Assembly (NCBI GenBank): GCA_019429385.1
Contig: JAHYIS010000026.1
Location: 1 to 39,611, forward strand
DNA: 39,611 nucleotides
From: ANME-2 cluster archaeon
GTDB lineage: Archaea; Halobacteriota; Methanosarcinia; Methanosarcinales; Methanocomedenaceae
Direction of reading: 5' to 3'
The notes beneath the pieces were generated by a model, which ran no database searches, was not told the DNA's origin, and saw only the letters and a program-made list of their open reading frames with translations. Positions 34,584 through 39,611 of the stretch are shown piece by piece. A program made the position numbers and the translations under genes. The first letter of the stretch is position 1. The number at the start of each line of letters is the position of its first letter.

Positions 34584-35765
34584 TCATTCAAACCTGAACC
34601 GTTGAATGGCAATCCCGAAAAAGAGGACCATCATGAACATCAGCCACCCTACTTCTTTCACTATCCCGGCCAGTCCCAGGTCGAAATACAACAGGTCGTA
34701 GAATCCTTCCATGGCCCATGCCGTTATGGTGAAATGCGCCATATCCTGCATGAACTGGGGCTCAATGAACAGCGGCCACCATGAACCGCCAACAGCTGAC
34801 ATTGTCAATACCAGCAGGTTGGATACTGAATTTGCCTGGTCCTCTGTTCTCACCAGTACGGCCACCAGCAATCCCAGTCCTGTGGATGCCAGCGTGATGG
34901 CTGCTATCAGTACCAGTAGGGCCAGCGTGCTACTACCCAGATTCAGGTCAAATACCACATGCCCGAAATACATCAGGACCGTAAGCTGCACAAATCCCCG
35001 AATGAACGTACTGGTAATCTTGCCTCCTATGATCTCTGCCCTGCTGATGGGGGCCGTGACCAGCCGTCGTAATGTTCCTGCGTCCCGTTCCTTTATGAGA
35101 CTGGCCGAACCTATCTGTACTGTGGTGAACAGGAGGAACATAACCGCGAATCCGGGAACATACTGGGTAAAAGGCGAAAATTCAGCCAGGTTGGTCGTAG
35201 TACTTTCGGTAATGACCTCAACGGGAGGGGGCTGCGTGAACTGTTGTGCAGTAGACACGATTTCCAATATCTTCTCTTCAGAATACGTGGGAATCCCGTA
35301 CGCGTCTGCCGTCTTGACAACCACGACATTGGTCGACAATCCACTGGCATAACCTTCCACTATTTTCTCAAGAACCGTGTTCTGTGAATCCTCGACCGGA
35401 TTTACCATGATGTTCAGTTCACTGCTTTGTCCCGTCATGATGGATTGGGTGAAATCCATCGGGATAATGATAAGCCGTCCGTATTCCTGGTTCCTGACCC
35501 TTTCCCTGGCAGCGAACTCGTTCGATTCCATATCCACATCAAGGATATCAATATCTTCCAGGAACTCGATAAATCCTTTTGAAACAACATCGTTGTCAAG
35601 GTCAACTACCAGTACACTTATTCGGATATTCTGTTCAAACTCGCCTCCGAGTGCCAGCCCGGCAACGGATATTATTATCATGGGCAGCAGGAACATCAGC
35701 AATATCGCGTTCCGGTCCCTCAGCACGATCTTCAGGTCCTTGGCGGCAATGATATGGAATTTCAT
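34584..35765 (-). CDS. ABC-2 type exporter permease with large extracytoplasmic domain
   Basis: 393-aa permease of the YhgE/NatB-like ABC-2 group. TM1 lies near the N-terminus (NAILLMFLLPMIIISVAGLA), followed by an extracytoplasmic domain of about 160 residues, then five C-terminal TM segments. The conserved IKERDAGTLRRLVTAPISR loop lies near residue 225. The ATG follows the stop of the ATPase by 3 nt (TAG TGC ATG). Together with the upstream CARDB-type protein it probably forms an exporter or cell-envelope system; substrate unknown. Confidence 0.88.
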   Translation of the reverse strand: MKFHIIAAKDLKIVLRDRNAILLMFLLPMIIISVAGLALGGEFEQNIRISVLVVDLDNDVVSKGFIEFLEDIDILDVDMESNEFAARERVRNQEYGRLIIIPMDFTQSIMTGQSSELNIMVNPVEDSQNTVLEKIVEGYASGLSTNVVVVKTADAYGIPTYSEEKILEIVSTAQQFTQPPPVEVITESTTTNLAEFSPFTQYVPGFAVMFLLFTTVQIGSASLIKERDAGTLRRLVTAPISRAEIIGGKITSTFIRGFVQLTVLMYFGHVVFDLNLGSSTLALLVLIAAITLASTGLGLLVAVLVRTEDQANSVSNLLVLTMSAVGGSWWPLFIEPQFMQDMAHFTITAWAMEGFYDLLYFDLGLAGIVKEVGWLMFMMVLFFGIAIQRFRFE

Positions 35766-35768
35766 GCA

Positions 35769-36713
35769 CTAACCTCTCAGTTTCGTCCCTGTCAGGTGAA
35801 GGAACAGGGTTTCCAGGTCAGGTTCGGTGATGCGGATGGATTCTACCCTGGTTCCTGAAGATATCAGGAGTTCGATAATGCCTGCCAGTGATTCCCTGCC
35901 CCGTACCAGCTGGATGGTCATATTCCCCCCATCCAGTGAAACCTTCCTGACATTTGGCAAATTCGTTATGGATTCTACCGATCCGGGAAGTATCTCAGGT
36001 GCCACGATATGTATCATATCGTTCTCGCCAACCATTTTGAGCAATCCACCAAGCGTGTCCATGGCGATCATTTTTCCTTTATCCACAATGGCTATACGAT
36101 GGCACAATTTCTCTGCATCTTCCATCTGGTGAGTGGTCAAAAGCACGGTCATGCCCTGCCGATTTAAGTCCTGGATAGTATCATATATCCTCCTGCGGCT
36201 TTGCGGGTCAACACCAGTGGATGGTTCGTCCAGGAATACTATCCCGGGTTCGTGCAACAGTGCAGCGGCAATATTTATCCTGCGCTTCATCCCTCCTGAG
36301 AATCCTTCCAGCAGGTCATTGCCTCGCTCGGTCAGGCCGACCATATCCAGGAGTGTTTCTACCCGCGACTTCAGGGCCCTGCGAGAGAGACCGTATATCC
36401 TCCCATAGAATACCAGGTTCTCCCTTGCGGTAAGTGTGGGGTACAGGCTTATTTCCTGGGGCACAACACCTATGACCTTCTTTATCTGGGTGGAATCGTC
36501 ATGAATATCAAATCCATCAATGAGGACCCTGCCCCGGGTGGGTTCCAGCAAACAGCACAGAATAGATATGATCGTGGACTTTCCCGCACCGTTTGGGCCA
36601 AGCAACCCGAATATCTCGCCCCTCTTTATCTCGAAAGAAACTCCATCAACAGCTGTATGACCGTTATATGTCTTGACCAGGTCCTTTACAGTGATAATAA
36701 TATCACTATTCAC
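35769..36713 (-). CDS. ABC-2 exporter ATPase
   Basis: ATPase of about 314 aa with Walker A GPNGAGKSTIISIL, signature FSGGMKRRINIAAALLH, Walker B IVFLDEPSTGVDP and a C-terminal ITEPDLETLFLHLTGT. It partners the permease downstream. Two GTG starts are possible: 36731, inside the preceding gene, and 36713, which has AAGGTGG nine nucleotides before it and overlaps the preceding stop by 8 nt; 36713 is preferred. The stop is TAG. Confidence 0.9.
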   Translation of the reverse strand: MNSDIIITVKDLVKTYNGHTAVDGVSFEIKRGEIFGLLGPNGAGKSTIISILCCLLEPTRGRVLIDGFDIHDDSTQIKKVIGVVPQEISLYPTLTARENLVFYGRIYGLSRRALKSRVETLLDMVGLTERGNDLLEGFSGGMKRRINIAAALLHEPGIVFLDEPSTGVDPQSRRRIYDTIQDLNRQGMTVLLTTHQMEDAEKLCHRIAIVDKGKMIAMDTLGGLLKMVGENDMIHIVAPEILPGSVESITNLPNVRKVSLDGGNMTIQLVRGRESLAGIIELLISSGTRVESIRITEPDLETLFLHLTGTKLRG

Positions 36714-37749
36714 TACTGTTGCCACCTTCACGCCGTTTCATATAAATAATTACCAGTACAGCGACAATTACCAGACCTGCACTTAATAGCAGGGGATTAT
36801 CGAAAATCCCCCCTGTTTCTTCAGGTTGGCTGACCCGGGCAGGAACATACATAACATCTGAAATTCTGGTCTCCCCTTCTCCATTCTCATATTCTATTTC
36901 GGCTTTGACCGAATACGCCTTGGAGGTGGCATCAGAATCCACATCAAGGGTAAACCGTGCCATGGACTCGTTACCGGGTTCCATATCTCCCAAAAAGGCA
37001 GTATAATCCGTGCTGCTCAGGGGGTCTGATAATCGCAGCCTGGCAGTTGCCCTGGCGGCCATTTCTTCTCCTGTGTTCCTGAATGTTACGCTCAGGATAC
37101 CGGGCTTTCCCGGCAGGAGGTCACCATGTACCTCGGTCACTGCAAAATCTGCCTGTTCCCTGACAATGATAACTATTTCGTGGGTTTCATTAACATGCTG
37201 GTACAGCATATTGTAATCGAGCTGGTTGTTTGAAACATTCCCATCCACCTGGACATCTTTCTGGTACTGGTAGGAAAGGTCGACGTTCATTGCATATTTG
37301 CCGGCAGGAGCGCTGTCCCATATCTTAATGTCAAAAGCCAACGGCATTGATACCTGTCCGGCGACCAGGGAACCTGCACTCTGGGTTGTTGTTTTTATAT
37401 CCACAGGAATGTCATCTGCCGACAAAGAGACCACTATTCCGACAGCCGTAGTGATGCCGTATTCCAGTTGCTGTTCTATCTTTGAAAGGGCAATTTCATT
37501 GGGACCAATGGCCTTGTCCTCTGATTTAAATCCCGTAATCTTGCCCTGGTTCATGACCTGGACCAGTATGGTAGATGTCTCGCCTCTTTCATATTCAGGG
37601 CTGCCTGCAATACTTACGACCATCTCCGGACCCCCATATGCAGTAAAATAGTCATCATTGAACGTCCATTTATTGGGTGGAATGTTCTCACCGCTTGACT
37701 GGACAAGTAATATCGATATCAGAAACACCATCAATAGTAATCTGTTCAT
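36706..37749 (-). CDS. Secreted CARDB/COG1361-type envelope protein with C-terminal membrane anchor
   Basis: 347-aa predicted extracytoplasmic protein. The signal peptide is LLLMVFLISILLVQSSG; the body is rich in beta-strands, with a CARDB-like domain at about 205-310 (FAVTEVHGDLLPGKPGILSV, FRNTGEEMAARATARL). The C-terminus is a TM helix (LLLSAGLVIVAVLVIIYM) and a basic tail MKRREGG. In methanogens such proteins are often encoded with ABC-2 exporters, as here. It heads the operon; a TATA-like CATTATACTT lies about 30 bp upstream of the ATG. Confidence 0.8.
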   Translation of the reverse strand: MNRLLLMVFLISILLVQSSGENIPPNKWTFNDDYFTAYGGPEMVVSIAGSPEYERGETSTILVQVMNQGKITGFKSEDKAIGPNEIALSKIEQQLEYGITTAVGIVVSLSADDIPVDIKTTTQSAGSLVAGQVSMPLAFDIKIWDSAPAGKYAMNVDLSYQYQKDVQVDGNVSNNQLDYNMLYQHVNETHEIVIIVREQADFAVTEVHGDLLPGKPGILSVTFRNTGEEMAARATARLRLSDPLSSTDYTAFLGDMEPGNESMARFTLDVDSDATSKAYSVKAEIEYENGEGETRISDVMYVPARVSQPEETGGIFDNPLLLSAGLVIVAVLVIIYMKRREGGNSSE

Positions 37750-37825
37750 GGCTGGCCCCCCAAAACGGTTGGATTGAAGTATAATGTTATCTACTGGTTA
37801 AAAAATATTTGTACTTGGATTCGGG

Positions 37826-37889
37826 GTCATACATATATAAAACCATACGTATCTACAACCATACATATCCAGAACCATACGGATAGTTT
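37826..37889. repeat. Four imperfect 16-bp tandem repeats (iteron-like operator)
   Basis: Units begin at 37826, 37842, 37858 and 37874, exactly 16 bp apart. The consensus begins ACCATAC: GTCATACATATATAAA, ACCATACGTATCTACA, ACCATACATATCCAGA, ACCATACGGATAGTTT. They lie between the promoters of the CARDB operon and pheS, ending 6 bp before the pheS TATA box. A multi-site operator is the simplest reading; the regulator is unknown. Confidence 0.7.
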
Positions 37890-37895
37890 TAAGTC

Positions 37896-37902
37896 TTTTA
37901 TA
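37896..37902 (+). promoter_or_regulatory. Likely TATA box of pheS
   Basis: TTTTATA at 37896-37902, 37-43 bp before the ATG, right after the 16-bp repeats. It would place transcription start near 37925, just before the AAGGTGG ribosome site (37926-37932). Confidence 0.45.
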
Positions 37903-37938
37903 GGGAAGTATAATACCCGATAACCAAGGTGGAAAACA

Positions 37939-39429
37939 ATGGCCAATGTTACCCAATCAGACCTTATCCCCAATGAAAAGCAGGTACTCTTATCTCTGGG
38001 AGCACTGAAGACAGCTGACCCGATAACTCTCTCAAAAGCCTCAGGTCTCAATGTAGAGGCAGCCATGCAGGGTGCTTTTCTACTGGAAGAGAAAGGGCTG
38101 GTGCAGGTATCTGAAAATATCAGTGAAACCTACCACCTGACCAGTGAAGGTGAAGAATATACTCTGTCTGGTCTGCCTGAGCGTCAGGTCATTGAAAAAG
38201 TAACCGAAATCACATCTCTGGATGACCTGAAAGGCAGGTTCGGTCCGAAATTGATGGGTATCGCTATGGGTTGGCTGCGCAGGAAAGGATGGGCACAGAT
38301 ACAGGACGGCAAACTGATTCCCGGTGAAATTCCTGCAATGGGTGAGGATGAGGAAGTGCTTGCCAGACTACACAAGGGCGCACAGGGATTAGAGGCCGCT
38401 TCAGGGGACATACCTCGAAAAGTCGCAACAGAACTGGTCAAGCGCAACCTTTTAGAGGTCACCGAAGAGAAGATACGGACCATAACGATTACAGACAGGG
38501 GAGAGGTAATGTTCCAGGCCGGCATCACCCTGGAGGAAGAGGTTGCCCAGCTTACATCAGACCTCATCAGGACAGGGGAATGGAAACAGAAACACCTGCG
38601 TTCATACAACATCAACGCACCGGTGCAGCCTATCTACGGTGCCAAGATACACCCGTACCAGCGGCTCATCGATGAGATGCGGCAGATTTTCCTTGAAATG
38701 GGATTCACTGAGATCAAGGGGGATATTATCCAGAGCAGTTTCTGGAACTTCGATGCTCTGTTCCAGCCACAGGACCATCCCGCCAGGGAGATGCAGGATA
38801 CCTTCCACCTGGACAGCACCAGCGACCTGCCTGAAGAATACACATCGTCCGTGGCTGCCATGCATGAACACGGTGGCGACATACCGAGTACAGGATGGGG
38901 GTATACCTGGAGTGCTGATATTGCCCGGATGAACGTACTGCGCACCCACACGACTGCCATCACCATCAAACACCTGGCAGATAACCCGGAACCTCCGGTA
39001 AAGGCATTCTGCATTGATAGAGCGTACCGCCGCGAGACCATTGACCCGACCCACACCCCGGAGTTCGAGCAACTGGAAGGTGTGGTCATGGACGAGGGTA
39101 TGAGCTTTGCAGACCTGCTCGGGCTTTTGATGGAATTCTACCACAGGATGGGGTTCGAGGATGTCAGGTTCAGGCCTGCCTATTTCCCCTATACAGAACC
39201 CAGCGTGGAACCTGAAGTGTATATCGAGGGCATGGGCTGGATAGAACTGGGCGGCGCAGGGGTGTTCCGCAAGGAGGTCACTGAACCACTGGGTATCAAG
39301 CATCCGGTACTGGCATGGGGACTGGGCGTGAGCAGGCTGGCAATGTTGAGGCTGGGGTTGAGGGATCTGCGGGAGCTGTACCAGTCGGATATTGACTGGT
39401 TGAGGAAGAGTCCTGTGTGTGGGGATTGA
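37939..39429 (+). CDS. pheS: Phenylalanyl-tRNA synthetase alpha subunit
   Basis: Catalytic subunit of the alpha2-beta2 PheRS; 496 aa, as usual for archaea. The N-terminal half (about 1-220) contains winged-helix modules ([20 protein letters not shown]). The class II core follows: [40 protein letters not shown], motif 2 [20 protein letters not shown], and motif 3 [23 protein letters not shown] lies 6 nt before the ATG. The beta subunit (pheT) is not in the remaining 180 bp of the window. Confidence 0.97.
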   Translation: MANVTQSDLIPNEKQVLLSLGALKTADPITLSKASGLNVEAAMQGAFLLEEKGLVQVSENISETYHLTSEGEEYTLSGLPERQVIEKVTEITSLDDLKGRFGPKLMGIAMGWLRRKGWAQIQDGKLIPGEIPAMGEDEEVLARLHKGAQGLEAASGDIPRKVATELVKRNLLEVTEEKIRTITITDRGEVMFQAGITLEEEVAQLTSDLIRTGEWKQKHLRSYNINAPVQPIYGAKIHPYQRLIDEMRQIFLEMGFTEIKGDIIQSSFWNFDALFQPQDHPAREMQDTFHLDSTSDLPEEYTSSVAAMHEHGGDIPSTGWGYTWSADIARMNVLRTHTTAITIKHLADNPEPPVKAFCIDRAYRRETIDPTHTPEFEQLEGVVMDEGMSFADLLGLLMEFYHRMGFEDVRFRPAYFPYTEPSVEPEVYIEGMGWIELGGAGVFRKEVTEPLGIKHPVLAWGLGVSRLAMLRLGLRDLRELYQSDIDWLRKSPVCGD

Positions 39430-39445
39430 GTTTCTGATTCTTTGT

Positions 39446-39493
39446 TGATGTCAACGACCCCGGACGGCGTTACGCTTTGTCGCGGGGGCATCA
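39446..39493. other. GC-rich interrupted stem-loop after pheS
   Basis: Nested pairing: TGATG (39446-39450) with CATCA (39489-39493), CCCCG (39458-39462) with CGGGG (39483-39487), GAC with GTC (39463-39465/39479-39481) and GCG with CGC around a TTA loop. No T-run follows directly, so it is not a classical terminator; a T-rich stretch at 39571-39586 is a better archaeal terminator candidate. It could be a repeat-type element or structured RNA. Confidence 0.4.
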
Positions 39494-39611
39494 GGGTTGG
39501 CGCATGATATTGTGCATATCAAAGTATGCTTCTGCTTTTCTCATTCACTATTAATAAAATTTCATGCACTTATTTTTGTTTTCTTCTGAATAAACAAATG
39601 ACTCCAAATAA

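Overview
The window looks like a chromosomal piece of a euryarchaeon, most likely in the methanogen/ANME part of the Methanosarcinales. The evidence is an archaeal information-processing set: archaeal-type PheS and ProRS, ribosomal protein eL37, an archaeal Sm protein, an archaeal PUA protein, a ZPR1 zinc-finger protein and archaeal SepF. There is also a DUF2098 protein (a family I associate with methanogens), a PGF-CTERM-like surface anchor, and GGAGG/AGGTGA ribosome binding sites with several TTG and GTG starts. The lineage below phylum is an inference.

Region 1 (about 1-19,310) is a surface-polysaccharide island. A secreted SLH-repeat protein on the plus strand faces an almost unbroken minus-strand run of about 18 kb. 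That run holds eight glycosyltransferase domains, a polysaccharide pyruvyltransferase fused to TPR and glycosyltransferase domains, a hexapeptide acyltransferase and a SAM methyltransferase. It also holds a radical SAM/SPASM protein, UDP-GlcNAc 2-epimerase (WecB), a Wzm/Wzt-type ABC exporter and a complete dTDP-rhamnose set (rmlC-B-D-A). Many junctions are 4-nt ATGA overlaps. The distal part (about 0.9-12 kb) is clearly more AT-rich than the rest, which fits acquired DNA. SLH domains, a CsaB-like pyruvyltransferase domain and a UDP-ManNAc-forming epimerase together suggest a bacterial-style anchor of SLH proteins on pyruvylated ManNAc.

Region 2 (about 19,540-25,430) is housekeeping: hisF, a DUF2098 gene, purM, a zpr1-sepF pair, a PUA protein, an Sm protein, rpl37e (59 aa) and purF.

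Region 3 (about 25,440-31,760) is accessory. A DrrAB-like ABC exporter diverges from a secreted FecR-like protein with a PGF-CTERM-like tail. Beyond it lies a compact three-gene minus-strand operon: a transthyretin-fold protein, a caspase/gingipain-like (clan CD) cysteine peptidase whose C-terminus carries near-perfect 11-residue Cys repeats, and a PqqD-like/radical SAM/SPASM maturase. This is the best candidate in the window for an undescribed system, a RiPP-like modification cassette.

Region 4 (about 31,940-39,611) holds proS, a degenerate hemerythrin-like protein, a small VTT/DedA-like membrane protein, and an operon of a CARDB-type surface protein with an ABC-2 exporter. The operon diverges from pheS. 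The divergent promoter region contains four imperfect 16-bp tandem repeats, and a GC-rich stem-loop follows pheS.
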